Origin: Paractinoplanes rishiriensis
GTDB lineage: Bacteria > Actinomycetota > Actinomycetes > Mycobacteriales > Micromonosporaceae
Reading direction: 5' to 3'
Assembly: GCF_016862375.1 (NCBI RefSeq)
Contig: NZ_BOMV01000048.1
Location: forward strand, 62,001 to 126,000
Length of the DNA: 64,000 nucleotides
Under the pieces are notes generated by a model. It saw only the letters and a program-made list of their open reading frames with translations, ran no database searches and was not told where the DNA came from. A program made the position numbers and the translations under genes. Positions 8,714 through 17,468 of the stretch are shown here, piece by piece. Position 1 is the first letter of the stretch, and each line of letters starts with the position of its first letter.

Positions 8714-10258
8714 GTGACGGAATCTCCCCGGGTCTCCCGCAGGAATCTGCTCCTCGGCGTGGGTGGCGCCGCTCTCGTCGGCGTGGCCGGCGGCGGCATC
8801 GGCTACGCCTTGGGCAACAAACCCGCCAAAACTGACCAGTCAGAAACGGCCGAGGGCGCCACCACGGCCGCCGACGCCGGACCACCCAAATACCGATCGC
8901 GCCCCGACCTGCGCACCCTCCCCGACGTTACGATCACCACGCAGGCGAACGGGACGGTTCCCGGCCTCATCTTCCTCACCCCCGCCTCCGGCGCCGGTCT
9001 GTGGGGACCGCTGGTGGTGGACGAGAAGGGCTCGCCGGTCTGGTTCAAGAAGGTGCCCGACCCGGCCACCGTGGCGATCGACTTCAAGGTGCAGCAGTAC
9101 CGCAACCGGCCGGTACTGACCTGGTGGGAAGGCACCATCGGAGGCACCGGCGGCCAGGGCGTCGGCCAGGGCGAGTTCGTGATCGCCGACCAGTCATACC
9201 GGGAGATCGCCCGGGTCCGGGCGGCCGGCACCGAGCAGGCCGACCAGCACGACTTCGTCGTCACGCCGCGCGGCAGCGCCCTGTTCTGGGTGTACGACCC
9301 GGTGCCGTACGACCTCAGCAAGCTGGGCGGCCCGGCCGACGGCGTGCTGCACGACGGCGTGATCCAGGAGATCGACATCGCCACCGGCCGGAAGCTGTTC
9401 GAGTGGCGCGCGCGCGACCACGTCGGCCTGGACGAGTCGTACGCGCCGCTGCCGCAGGGCGAGTCGGCGCATCTCCCGTACGACTACTTCCACGCCAACT
9501 CGGTGGGGCTCGCCGCCGACGGCAACATCATCGTCTCGGCCCGGCACACCTGGGGCTGCTACAAGATCGACAGCCGGACCGGGAAGATCATCTGGCGGCT
9601 GGGCGGCAAGAAGACCGACTTCCCGCTGGACGAGCGGTCCACCTTCTCCTGGCAGCACGACATCCGGCAGCGGCGGGACGGCACGTACGCGATGTTCGAC
9701 AACGGCGCCGGCATCACCAAGCAGCGCGAATACTCCCGCGGCCTGGTGCTGCGTCTCGACGAGAGCGCCCGCACCGCGACCTTCGTGGCCGAGTACGTGC
9801 ACCCGGACAAGATCTCGGCGCCCACCCAGGGCAGCTTCCGGGAGCTGGCCGACGGCGGGTCGTTCGTCGGCTGGGGCCAGATGCCGCACTTCACCGAGCA
9901 CAACACCGATGGGACCGTACGCCTGGCCGGTCATCTGCCACTGGACAACCAGTCCTACCGCGCCTACAAGGCGGAGTGGGCCGGCACCCCGCTCGACCAA
10001 CCGGCACTCGGCCTGCGGGTCGAGGGCGGCAACGTGATCGTCAGTGCGAGCTGGAACGGCTCGACCCGGGTGAGCAAGTGGCGGGCCCGCTCCGGCACCC
10101 AGCCGCGCGCGCTCGCCGGCGCACCGGTGGAGGCCGACCGGACCGGTTTCGAAACCACGCTCACCGTCCAGGGCACGCCGGAGTACGTGGTGGTGGATGC
10201 GCTGGACGCGAACGGCAAGGTGCTCGGCACCTCGTCGGCCATCCCGGTCCGGGTCTAG
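8714..10258 (+). CDS. Secreted arylsulfotransferase-family (ASST) protein
   Basis: 514 aa with a Tat-type N terminus (VSRRNLLLGVGGAALVG) followed by a low-complexity Thr/Ala linker. It then has the six-bladed ASST-like fold with recurring motifs such as GAGLWGPLVVDEKGSPVWFK, QHDFVVTPRGSALFWVYD, PYDYFHANSVGLAADGNIIVSARH, IIWRLGG and WQHDIRQRRDGTYAMFDN. The spaced His residues (QHD, DYFHAN, WQHD) match the positions used in PAQS-independent aryl sulfate sulfotransferases. Actinobacterial members are widely distributed and mostly uncharacterised. The stop overlaps that of the convergent CDP-alcohol transferase gene in a shared CTAG. Confidence 0.85.
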   Translation: MTESPRVSRRNLLLGVGGAALVGVAGGGIGYALGNKPAKTDQSETAEGATTAADAGPPKYRSRPDLRTLPDVTITTQANGTVPGLIFLTPASGAGLWGPLVVDEKGSPVWFKKVPDPATVAIDFKVQQYRNRPVLTWWEGTIGGTGGQGVGQGEFVIADQSYREIARVRAAGTEQADQHDFVVTPRGSALFWVYDPVPYDLSKLGGPADGVLHDGVIQEIDIATGRKLFEWRARDHVGLDESYAPLPQGESAHLPYDYFHANSVGLAADGNIIVSARHTWGCYKIDSRTGKIIWRLGGKKTDFPLDERSTFSWQHDIRQRRDGTYAMFDNGAGITKQREYSRGLVLRLDESARTATFVAEYVHPDKISAPTQGSFRELADGGSFVGWGQMPHFTEHNTDGTVRLAGHLPLDNQSYRAYKAEWAGTPLDQPALGLRVEGGNVIVSASWNGSTRVSKWRARSGTQPRALAGAPVEADRTGFETTLTVQGTPEYVVVDALDANGKVLGTSSAIPVRV

Positions 10259-11037
10259 TGCCCGCGCAGTGACTCGCGCGCCGAGAACATCGCGCTGGCC
10301 GCCAGGAAGGCGCCGTTCACCAGGGTGAACAGGCCGATGAACCAGATCGTCCACTGTGGCGAAACGGTGAGCACCAGGCCGGCCAGCGCGATCACCGCGC
10401 CGTAGTCGCGGACCAGCTTGACCAGCCGGACCGGCAGCGACCGGCTGCTCACCATGCTGGCCGCCTTGTCACCGGTCTGCATCACCGAGGTGACCAGGTT
10501 GACCATCCAGGTGCCGGCGAACGCGGCCAGCAGCCAGGCCGGAGTGTCCGGCACCTGGGCGGCGGCCACCGCGGCGACCGCCGAGACCAGGGAGATCTGC
10601 ACGGCTACGTCGCACAGGATGTCGAGCCGGGCACCGGCCAGGCTGGTCTGCCCGGTGACTCGGGCGAGCTGACCGTCGGCGCAGTCGAACGCGTACGCCA
10701 ACTGCCAACCGGCCAGCGCGAGCAGGCCGATCGGCCAGGCCCAGACCCGGCCGTCGGCCACCGGCCCGGCCGTGGCGATCACCACGAACGAGACCAGGCA
10801 GCCGAGACCGAGGTTGGCGACCGTGAGGACGGTCGGCGCGATCGACTTCTTGTGCGCCAGCACCGCGATCCGGGCGCCGACGTGCTGGCTCAGGCCCTCA
10901 CTGAACAGCCCGCCACCACGGTTGACCGCGTAGTAGTCGGCGGCGGTGGGCGGTGTGCCGGGGGTCTGTCCGGTCGAGTAGACCGACCCGGTGCCGGGGT
11001 TGCGCCCCGACTCAGCGCTCGGCGACGGCGTGGACAT
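10255..11037 (-). CDS. CDP-alcohol phosphatidyltransferase
   Basis: Integral membrane enzyme of 260 aa condensing a CDP-activated alcohol with a second alcohol. The full signature D-x2-D-G-x2-A-R-x8-G-x3-D-x3-D is present as DCADGQLARV plus LAGARLDILCD, including all metal-binding Asp residues. About six hydrophobic segments follow the family layout. The start overlaps the end of the glycerol-1-phosphate dehydrogenase-like gene by 26 nt. In this operon the CDP-alcohol may be supplied by the cytidylyltransferase-like gene two steps upstream, so the product could be an unusual phospholipid or a phospho-glycopolymer. The acceptor is unknown. Confidence 0.9.
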   Translation of the reverse strand: MSTPSPSAESGRNPGTGSVYSTGQTPGTPPTAADYYAVNRGGGLFSEGLSQHVGARIAVLAHKKSIAPTVLTVANLGLGCLVSFVVIATAGPVADGRVWAWPIGLLALAGWQLAYAFDCADGQLARVTGQTSLAGARLDILCDVAVQISLVSAVAAVAAAQVPDTPAWLLAAFAGTWMVNLVTSVMQTGDKAASMVSSRSLPVRLVKLVRDYGAVIALAGLVLTVSPQWTIWFIGLFTLVNGAFLAASAMFSARESLRGH

Positions 11038-12073
11038 ACTCGGCCAGCTTTCGGCGGATCTCGTCGGGGGTCATCGCGAGATGCTCCAGGATCGTGTAGC
11101 GGTCGGGTCGGGTCCGCGGTGCGAAGGCCACCGCGTTGGCGAACTGGTCGGCGTCCAGGCCGACGTCCTCGGGCAGGCGGGGCAGCTGGTGCCGGCCCAG
11201 GCAGTCGGACATCTGGGCGAACCGCCGCTCGTCGCCGCGCAGGAACGTGCAGAACAGCGCGCCCAGACCGGCCAGCTCACCGTGCGAGCCGGTGCCGGGG
11301 TAGAGCGAGTCGATGGCGTGCATGATCTCGTGGCAGCCGCCGCTGGCCGGCCGGCTGCTGCCGCACACCGCCATGGCCAGCCCACTGGAGATCAGCGACT
11401 CGGCCAGCACCGTGACGAACGCGTCGTCGCTCATGTCGCCGGGCATGTTGAGGATCGCCTCGGCGCCCATCCGGGCCAACGAGGCGGCCAGGCCGTCGAC
11501 CGGTTCGCCGCGCACCTCGCGGGCGAGCTCCCAGTCGGCCAGCGCGCTGATGTTGCTGATCACGTCGCCCACGCCGCCGCGGTTGACCCGGTCCGGGCCG
11601 TTCTCCACGAAGTCCAGGTCGACGATCACGCCGAACGGGATGTGCACCCCGTACGAGCCCTTGATGCCGTCGTTGATCAGGCTGGCCACCGGGGACGCGA
11701 TGCCGTCGTTGGCCAGGCTGGTGGCCACCGAGATCATCGGCAGGCCCCAGCGGTTGGCGGCGTATTTCGCGGTGTCGACGGTGGTGCCGCCGCCGATGCC
11801 GACCACCGCGTCGTAGGACCGGGCGCGCAGTTTCGCGGCCAGTTCGAGCGCCGCGTCCAGGGTGCCGCCGGTGGTGGTGTAGACGTCCGCGGAGCCGAGC
11901 GTCGGCCGGATCAGCTCGGCCACCTGCTCGCCGAGGCCCGGACCGACCACCACGGCCACGTCCCCGCCGGCCGAGACCCGGCCGTCGGCGAGGATCCGGC
12001 CCAGGTCGGCCACCGCGCCCCGGCGCACGTCGATGTGCAGCGGGGTCTGGATGCTGCGGGCTAGTAACGGCAT
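11012..12073 (-). CDS. Glycerol-1-phosphate dehydrogenase-like (AraM/EgsA) enzyme
   Basis: 353-aa member of the iron/zinc alcohol dehydrogenase superfamily on the AraM/EgsA side: nucleotide-binding VGIGGGTTVDTAKYAA, substrate loop SVATSLANDGIASPVASL, and metal ligands in DVISNISALADWELA (Asp), GGCHEIMHAID (His) and GTGSHGELAG (His). Such enzymes reduce dihydroxyacetone phosphate to sn-glycerol-1-phosphate. It overlaps its upstream neighbour by 13 nt and its downstream neighbour by 26 nt, so all three are translationally coupled. A 3-dehydroquinate-synthase-like role is less likely given SLANDGIASP. Confidence 0.85.
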   Translation of the reverse strand: MPLLARSIQTPLHIDVRRGAVADLGRILADGRVSAGGDVAVVVGPGLGEQVAELIRPTLGSADVYTTTGGTLDAALELAAKLRARSYDAVVGIGGGTTVDTAKYAANRWGLPMISVATSLANDGIASPVASLINDGIKGSYGVHIPFGVIVDLDFVENGPDRVNRGGVGDVISNISALADWELAREVRGEPVDGLAASLARMGAEAILNMPGDMSDDAFVTVLAESLISSGLAMAVCGSSRPASGGCHEIMHAIDSLYPGTGSHGELAGLGALFCTFLRGDERRFAQMSDCLGRHQLPRLPEDVGLDADQFANAVAFAPRTRPDRYTILEHLAMTPDEIRRKLAEYVHAVAER

Positions 12074-12792
12074 GCGATGTCCCGCGCCTTGGCCAGGTCG
12101 TCGTGGTTGTCGACCTCGACCCAGTCGACCTGGCCGATGGTGGCGGCGCGGACCTCGCCACCGCGGTTCGCGTACTCCTGGAAACCGTCCTCGTAGTACA
12201 GGTTCGGGTCGCGTTCCCAGGTGGTCTTGAGCGCGTCGGCCAGATCGGCCGCGGCGGACGCCTCGATGATGTTGGCGCCGATGTACTCGCCGAACGCGTC
12301 GGCCGGCTCCATCAGCTTCGTAATCTTGGTCAGCTGGCCATCTGCATTGAAGACGGTCTTCATCTCCTCGTCAGCCAGCTTCTTCAGATTGTCGATGGCC
12401 AGCAGAATGCTCGGACCACGACCGGCGAGGAGGGTCTGCTCGACGCTCACCGGGTGCACCGTGTCGCCGTTCACCATCAGCGCGCCCTGCGCGAAGTGGT
12501 CGCGGGCCAGCCAGAGCGAGTACGCGTTGTTCCACTCCTCGGCCTTGTCGTTGTGCACGAGGCTGATCCGGACGCCGTACTTCTCCTCGAAACCGGCCTG
12601 CCGCTTCTCGACGGCCTCGGCGCGGTAACCGACCACGATGGTGACGTCGGTGAGCCCGGCGGCGGCCAGGTTGCGGAGCGAGATATCCATGATCGTGGTG
12701 TCGCCGTCGACCGGGACGAGCGCCTTGGGCAGGGTGTCCGTGTAGGGACGCAGCCTGCGGCCGGCGCCGGCGGCGAGTACGAGTCCGATCAT
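12061..12792 (-). CDS. Nucleotidyltransferase, LicC-like sugar/alcohol-phosphate cytidylyltransferase
   Basis: 243-aa soluble enzyme with the nucleotidyltransferase start MIGLVLAAGAGRRLRPYTDTLPKAL spread over residues 1-25, metal-binding NGD in ALMVNGDTVH, and the N-x-x-SL element NNAYSLWLARDHF seen in LicC-type cytidylyltransferases. ATG 12792 has AGGAGA 8 nt upstream; the longer frame to 13023 is not supported. As first gene of the overlapping operon it most plausibly activates an alcohol phosphate such as glycerol-1-phosphate, inositol phosphate or phosphocholine as the CDP derivative. The substrate is inferred, not shown. Confidence 0.82.
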   Translation of the reverse strand: MIGLVLAAGAGRRLRPYTDTLPKALVPVDGDTTIMDISLRNLAAAGLTDVTIVVGYRAEAVEKRQAGFEEKYGVRISLVHNDKAEEWNNAYSLWLARDHFAQGALMVNGDTVHPVSVEQTLLAGRGPSILLAIDNLKKLADEEMKTVFNADGQLTKITKLMEPADAFGEYIGANIIEASAAADLADALKTTWERDPNLYYEDGFQEYANRGGEVRAATIGQVDWVEVDNHDDLAKARDIACRY

Positions 12793-12894
12793 GGGGTGCT
12801 TCTCCTGTCGCTGGGGGTGCCCCGCGAGGATAACGGTCCGTGTCTCATTGGCCGGACCGCCCAAGGCACCGAAAAATTCTATAGAGGCTGCTCG

Positions 12895-12900
12895 TAAGCT
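12895..12900 (+). promoter_or_regulatory. -10 box of a leaderless aminotransferase gene
   Basis: TAAGCT ends 7 nt before the ATG at 12908 and no Shine-Dalgarno sequence is present. Confidence 0.5.
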
Positions 12901-12907
12901 GTTGCGC

Positions 12908-14002
12908 ATGACCGCTGAGCAGCTGATCTCTTTCGCCCGTGGCGCTCCGTCGCTGGACATCATCGACGTCGAGGGCCTGAAGGCCGCCGCGGCGCGTGCC
13001 TTCGACGCCGACCCGGCCGGCATGACCGCTTACGGCACGTCCGTCGGCTATGTCCCACTGCGCGAGTGGATCGCGAACAAGCACGGCGTCTCGGCCGACC
13101 AGGTCATTGTGACGAACGGCTCGCTCCAGGCCGACGCCTTCCTGTTCAACCACCTGGTGCAGCCCGGCGACGACGTGGTGGTGGAAAAGCCCACCTACGA
13201 CCGCACCCTGCTCGGCCTGCAAAATCTCGGCGCCAAGGTGCACCAGGTCACGCTCCAGTCAGACGGCATCGACGTCGACGAACTGCGCACGCTGCTCGAG
13301 TCGGGGGTCCGCCCCAAGCTGGCGCACGTCATCCCGAACTACCAGAACCCGGCCGGCCTCACGCTGTCCGAGGAGAAGCGCCGGCAACTGCTCGCCCTCG
13401 CGGTCGAGTTCGGCTTCACCATCTTCGAGGACGACCCGTACGTGGACATCCGGTTCCGCGGCGACGCGCTGCCCTCGATGCTCTCCATGGACAGTGACAA
13501 CGCCGTGGTGCACGCCAGCAGCTTCACCAAGACGGTGTGCCCGGGCGTCCGCGTCGGTTACCTGGTCGGCCCGGCCGCGCTGATCGACGCGATCGCGAAG
13601 AAGGCCACCAACCTCTACATCTCGCCCGGCATGGTGTCCGAGGCGATCGTCCACCAGTTCTGCATCTCGGGCGACATCGAGCGGTCGGTCCGCACGGTCA
13701 GCGCCGCGCTCGGCGAGCGGGCCCAGGTGCTGGCGGAGTCGCTGCGCAAGCACATCCCGGGCGCGACCTTCACCGAGCCGGACGGCGGGTACTTCCTCTG
13801 GGTGGACCTGCCCGGCGACGTGGACGTCGACAAGCTCTTCCCGGCCGCCATGAAAAAGGGCGTGGCCATCGTGAAGGGCACCGACTTCCTGCTCGAGGGC
13901 GGGCGCAGCTCGGTGCGCCTGGCGTTCTCGGCGGTCACCGCCGACCAGATCGATGAGGGCGTACGCCGGCTGGCCGCCGCCATCGACGAGGTGCGCGGCT
14001 GA
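12908..14002 (+). CDS. PLP-dependent aminotransferase, class I/II (LysN/2-aminoadipate type)
   Basis: Cytosolic fold-type I aminotransferase of 364 aa without a GntR domain. It shows SFARGAPSLDIID at the N terminus, Y-G-T-S-V-G-Y-x-P-L-R-E, ITVTNGSLQADAFL-like cofactor loop (here VIVTNGSLQADAF), HVIPNYQNPAGLT, FEDDPYVDI, the Schiff-base Lys in SSFTKTVCPGVRVGY, and the C-terminal Arg in SSVRLAFS. This arrangement is typical of MocR-related transaminases acting on branched or aromatic amino acids or 2-aminoadipate. The gene runs divergently from the cytidylyltransferase operon, and its start is set by the TAAGCT box 7 nt upstream. Confidence 0.9.
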   Translation: MTAEQLISFARGAPSLDIIDVEGLKAAAARAFDADPAGMTAYGTSVGYVPLREWIANKHGVSADQVIVTNGSLQADAFLFNHLVQPGDDVVVEKPTYDRTLLGLQNLGAKVHQVTLQSDGIDVDELRTLLESGVRPKLAHVIPNYQNPAGLTLSEEKRRQLLALAVEFGFTIFEDDPYVDIRFRGDALPSMLSMDSDNAVVHASSFTKTVCPGVRVGYLVGPAALIDAIAKKATNLYISPGMVSEAIVHQFCISGDIERSVRTVSAALGERAQVLAESLRKHIPGATFTEPDGGYFLWVDLPGDVDVDKLFPAAMKKGVAIVKGTDFLLEGGRSSVRLAFSAVTADQIDEGVRRLAAAIDEVRG

Positions 14003-14108
14003 TCTCCCCGGCGCCGGGCAAGCGGACAGCGCGCCCGGCGCCGAACGGGGCGAGGGTGAAGTAGCCTGCCCCGGGCCCGTCGGGCCGGTCGGTGTGTGGG
14101 AGGTAGTG

Positions 14109-15236
14109 GTGAGCGAGCGCGAATCCAGCAGCTGGAGCCGGAACAAGCCGCTGTCCAGGGCGTTCGCCGCTCCGGTGCGGGCCATGAACAGGATCCTCGG
14201 CAGCCCCGCCGACGGCTCCGGCGACGCCGGCTCGGCCGCCGGCGCCCACCCCGCGGTGGTCGACTGTGCCATCTACGTGGCCGGCAGCCGGCTGCCCGGC
14301 GAGTTCACTCCCGACGAGGCGCTCCGGGTCGCCTGCGCGCGCGATGACGCGTTCGTCTGGCTGGGCCTGCACGAGCCCTCGCTGGACGAGATGACCGCCC
14401 TCGCGCAGACCTACAACCTTCACGAACTCGCCGTGGAGGACGCGGTCAAGGCCGAGCAGCGGCCCAAGCTGGAGCAGTTCGGCACGGTCCACTTCTTGGT
14501 CATGCGCACGGCCCGCTACGTGCCGCACTCCGAGCTCACCGAGACGTCGCAGGTGGTCGAGACCGGCCAGATGATGATCTTCGTAGGCGAGCAGTTCGTG
14601 ATCACGGTGCGGCACGGCGACGCGTCCGAACTCGGCTCGGTCCGGGCCGACCTCGAGGCCGAGCGCGCCGACCTGCTCGAGCAGGGCCCGTGGGCGGTGG
14701 CATACGCGGTCACCGACCGGGTGGTCGACCACTACCTGGCGGTCGCCGACCAGGTCGAGGCCGACCTCGACGTGATCGAGGAGAGCGTGTTCGCCCGCGA
14801 CAAGGGCCGCCCGATCCAGGCGATTTACCAGATGAAGCGGGAATTGGTGGAGTTCCGCCGGGCCGTGGTCCCGTTCCAGCGTCCACTGGCGATGCTCGTC
14901 ACGATCGTGCCCAAGCGGATCGGCAAGTACTTCCGGGATGTGCAGGACCACCTGACCCGTACGGTCGAGCAGGTGTCCTCGTACGACGATCTGTTGAATT
15001 CCATCCTGCAGGCCCGGCTGGCCCAGGTGACCGTCGACCAGAACAACGACATGCGCAAGATCGCGGCGTGGGCGGCCATCGCGACGATCTGGACGGCGTT
15101 CGCCGGCATCGAGGGCATGAACTTCGAATACATGCCGGAGCTGGACTGGAAGTACGGCTATCCCGGCGTGCTGACCGTCATGCTCGGCGTCTCGGTGCTG
15201 CTCTATCGGGCGTTCCGGCGCAACGGCTGGCTGTGA
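14109..15236 (+). CDS. corA: CorA-family magnesium/divalent cation channel
   Basis: 375-aa inner-membrane transporter: a long cytosolic alpha/beta and coiled region, then two C-terminal helices. The first carries the pore signature as EGMNFEYMPE (the GMN triad); the second is VLTVMLGVSVLLYRAF with a basic tail RRNGW. GTG 14109 is supported by GGGAGG 5 nt upstream; the open frame extends to 13953 without a start signal. An N-terminal acidic and Gly/Ala-rich extension of about 55 residues precedes the CorA domain. The gene stands alone. Confidence 0.93.
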   Translation: MSERESSSWSRNKPLSRAFAAPVRAMNRILGSPADGSGDAGSAAGAHPAVVDCAIYVAGSRLPGEFTPDEALRVACARDDAFVWLGLHEPSLDEMTALAQTYNLHELAVEDAVKAEQRPKLEQFGTVHFLVMRTARYVPHSELTETSQVVETGQMMIFVGEQFVITVRHGDASELGSVRADLEAERADLLEQGPWAVAYAVTDRVVDHYLAVADQVEADLDVIEESVFARDKGRPIQAIYQMKRELVEFRRAVVPFQRPLAMLVTIVPKRIGKYFRDVQDHLTRTVEQVSSYDDLLNSILQARLAQVTVDQNNDMRKIAAWAAIATIWTAFAGIEGMNFEYMPELDWKYGYPGVLTVMLGVSVLLYRAFRRNGWL

Positions 15237-15279
15237 GGGTTGCCCCCTGCGCATCGACGTAGACCCCTAGAGTGACACC

Positions 15280-16668
15280 GTGCCGTCGCGTCAGGACCAG
15301 TTGCATTCATACCAGTACTCGCTCCAGCGGGTGGTGGCTGCGCTGGTCACACACGACCCCGACCCGTCCCGGTCGCCGCTGCGCCGGGCCGGCATGACGG
15401 CCATGGTCAGCTTGCTGATCGCGGCCCTCGCGGTCGGCGCCGCGGCGATCTACGGCCTGCTCACCGGACACACCAATGTGAACCCCACCGACCCGAACGT
15501 GGTGTTCCAGGAGAAGGGCTCCGGCGCGCGCTACGTCTACCTCGACTCGGACGACAAGCTGCACCCGGTGCTCAACTACACGTCCGGACTGCTGCTGGCC
15601 GGTTCCGAGGCACCGCAGCTCAAGAGCATCTCGGCGGACAAGCTGGCCGGTGTCCCGCTGGGCCCGCCCCTCGGCATCCCGGACGCGCCCGACTCGCTGC
15701 CGCGCAAGAACGCGCTGCTCACCGAGCGCTGGTCGGTCTGCACCGACAACCAGGCCGACGACGGCGCGCCGCGGGCCACCCTGCTGGTCGGCGAAAAGAT
15801 CACCGACGGCACCGTGGCGGCCACCGCCGGCAAGGCGCTGCTGGTGCGCGAGCCGAGCGGGCAGACGTCGCTGGTCTTCAACAACCGGCGGTTCGTCATC
15901 CCGGCCGATCGCCTGGTCGCCTCGCTGCGGGCGCTGGGCTGGGCCGACCAGCAGCCCTGGGCGGTCTCGGTGGCCTGGGCCAACGCCGTGCCGCGCGGAC
16001 CCGACCTGGCCGCGCCGGGCATTCCCGACCTCGGTGACGAGTCGGACGCGGCCGAGTTCGCGGTCGGGCAGCTGGTGGTCGACAACGGCGGCCAGTACTA
16101 CGTGGTGCTGCGCGACGGCGTCGCGGCGCTGACCGACATGCAGGCCAAGCTGATGCAGGCCGCGGGTGCCGGCCGGGTCGAGGAGATCGGCGCCGAGTTC
16201 GTCCAGATCCCCGAGTCGAAGACCCGGGTGAGCGACGCGAACAGCGCGGACGGCCTGCCCGCCGACATCCCGGCGCTGACCGAGGGCACCCCGGCGCGGG
16301 TCTGCATGACGCTGCCGGTCGACCCCAAGACCGGCGACGGCATCCGGATCAATCCCACCGTGCCGGCCGGTGCCCTGGTGACCGCCGAGCGCGAGACTCC
16401 GAACAGCGTGCTGGCCGACTACGTGCACGTGGCCCGCGGCCGTGGCGTGCTCGCCGTCTCGGCGGCCTCGCCCAGTGCGCCGGTCAGCACCGGCACGGCC
16501 ACCGTCGTGACCGACACCGGGCTCGGCTATCCGCTGGCCAACCGCACCCTCATCACCAAGCTGGGATACGGCGGGGTCAAGCCCCGGCAGATCCCGGCCG
16601 AGCTGATGACGCTGCTGCCCAAGGGCCCGTCCCTCGATCCGCAGCGAGCCCGCACCGCGCTCCAGTAA
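15280..16668 (+). CDS. eccB: Type VII secretion protein EccB
   Basis: 462-aa single-pass membrane protein. A short cytosolic N terminus SRQDQLHSYQYSLQRVVAAL and a helix at about residues 38-60 (AMVSLLIAALAVGAAAIYGLL) lead to a large periplasmic domain with the family features VYLDSDDKLHPVLNYTSGLLL, two Cys at about 149 and 342, and GYPLANRTLITKLGYGGVKP near the end. EccB is a core subunit of the ESX/T7SS membrane complex. No eccC, eccD, WXG100 or mycosin gene is nearby, so it is an isolated copy here. The GTG lies 6 nt after a TAGAGT -10, so it is probably leaderless. Confidence 0.92.
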   Translation: MPSRQDQLHSYQYSLQRVVAALVTHDPDPSRSPLRRAGMTAMVSLLIAALAVGAAAIYGLLTGHTNVNPTDPNVVFQEKGSGARYVYLDSDDKLHPVLNYTSGLLLAGSEAPQLKSISADKLAGVPLGPPLGIPDAPDSLPRKNALLTERWSVCTDNQADDGAPRATLLVGEKITDGTVAATAGKALLVREPSGQTSLVFNNRRFVIPADRLVASLRALGWADQQPWAVSVAWANAVPRGPDLAAPGIPDLGDESDAAEFAVGQLVVDNGGQYYVVLRDGVAALTDMQAKLMQAAGAGRVEEIGAEFVQIPESKTRVSDANSADGLPADIPALTEGTPARVCMTLPVDPKTGDGIRINPTVPAGALVTAERETPNSVLADYVHVARGRGVLAVSAASPSAPVSTGTATVVTDTGLGYPLANRTLITKLGYGGVKPRQIPAELMTLLPKGPSLDPQRARTALQ

Positions 16669-16698
16669 GCGCGCTGCGGGCCCGGCTGGGAACCGTGT

Positions 16699-17301
16699 TT
16701 ACCGAGGGGCCTTCTGGTCCTTGTCGGCCACCGTGCCGTTCGGCGTGGTGTACGCCGAGGGCTCGGCCGGCTCGAACGCGGCGTCGTCCGCCCCGCCGAC
16801 CGGGTCCGAGCTGATCGGGGCCGGGTCGTACTCGTCCCACTGCGCGGCCCGGCGGCGCTTGGCCACGTAGGCAGCGCCGACGCCCAGGGCGGTGCCGAGG
16901 AGCGCGTACCCGAGCAGCCGCGACCCGCGCCGCTTGCTCTTGTTACGGCCGATCGCGGCATTGGCCCGCTTCTGGAGCTTCTTCGCCTGCTTCTTGTTCT
17001 GCTTGGCCGTCTTCCTGGCCGACCGCTTGCTCACCTTGCCGGCCTGCCGGACGTTGTCGGTCGCGGCCGCGACCAGCGGCGTGAGCGTTGCCAGGGCGCT
17101 GTCCCAGCCGCTGGACGCGGCATCCTTCGCCTTCACGGCGGCCGGTTGCACCCGGTCGACCGCAGCGGCGAGCGTGGGCCCCACGGTCGCGCTGGTCTCC
17201 TGAGCCGCGAGCGAAGCCGCGCGCTTGAAGTGATCAACGGACTGGCCGAGCTCATTCTTCATCCGCCGGCTACGGCTCCTGCGGCGCATCGTTGCGAACA
17301 C
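16699..17301 (-). CDS. Membrane-anchored hypothetical protein, DUF5324-like
   Basis: 200-aa protein with an Ala-rich amphipathic N-terminal half (LAAQETSATVGPTLAAAVDRV...), a strongly basic Lys/Arg stretch (KRSARKTAKQNKKQAKKLQKR), one membrane helix LLGYALLGTALGVGAAYVA near residue 130, and an acidic disordered tail. The layout resembles DUF5324 proteins of actinomycetes; the assignment is by look only. GTG 17301 has GGGAGG 9 nt upstream. It converges on eccB. Confidence 0.6.
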   Translation of the reverse strand: MFATMRRRSRSRRMKNELGQSVDHFKRAASLAAQETSATVGPTLAAAVDRVQPAAVKAKDAASSGWDSALATLTPLVAAATDNVRQAGKVSKRSARKTAKQNKKQAKKLQKRANAAIGRNKSKRRGSRLLGYALLGTALGVGAAYVAKRRRAAQWDEYDPAPISSDPVGGADDAAFEPAEPSAYTTPNGTVADKDQKAPR

Positions 17302-17468
17302 CAGTGCCCACCTCCCTGTGGTTCTCTCCCACCGTCATGTTGCCCTCTACCGGTACCCCCGCGCTGCCGGATCAGACACATGGGGGAGGATCCGAAATGC
17401 AAAAGGAACTGTCCCATCGCTCCCAAGAGGTAATTCGGGAGCGACCGCGACACCAGACAGGAGTACCC

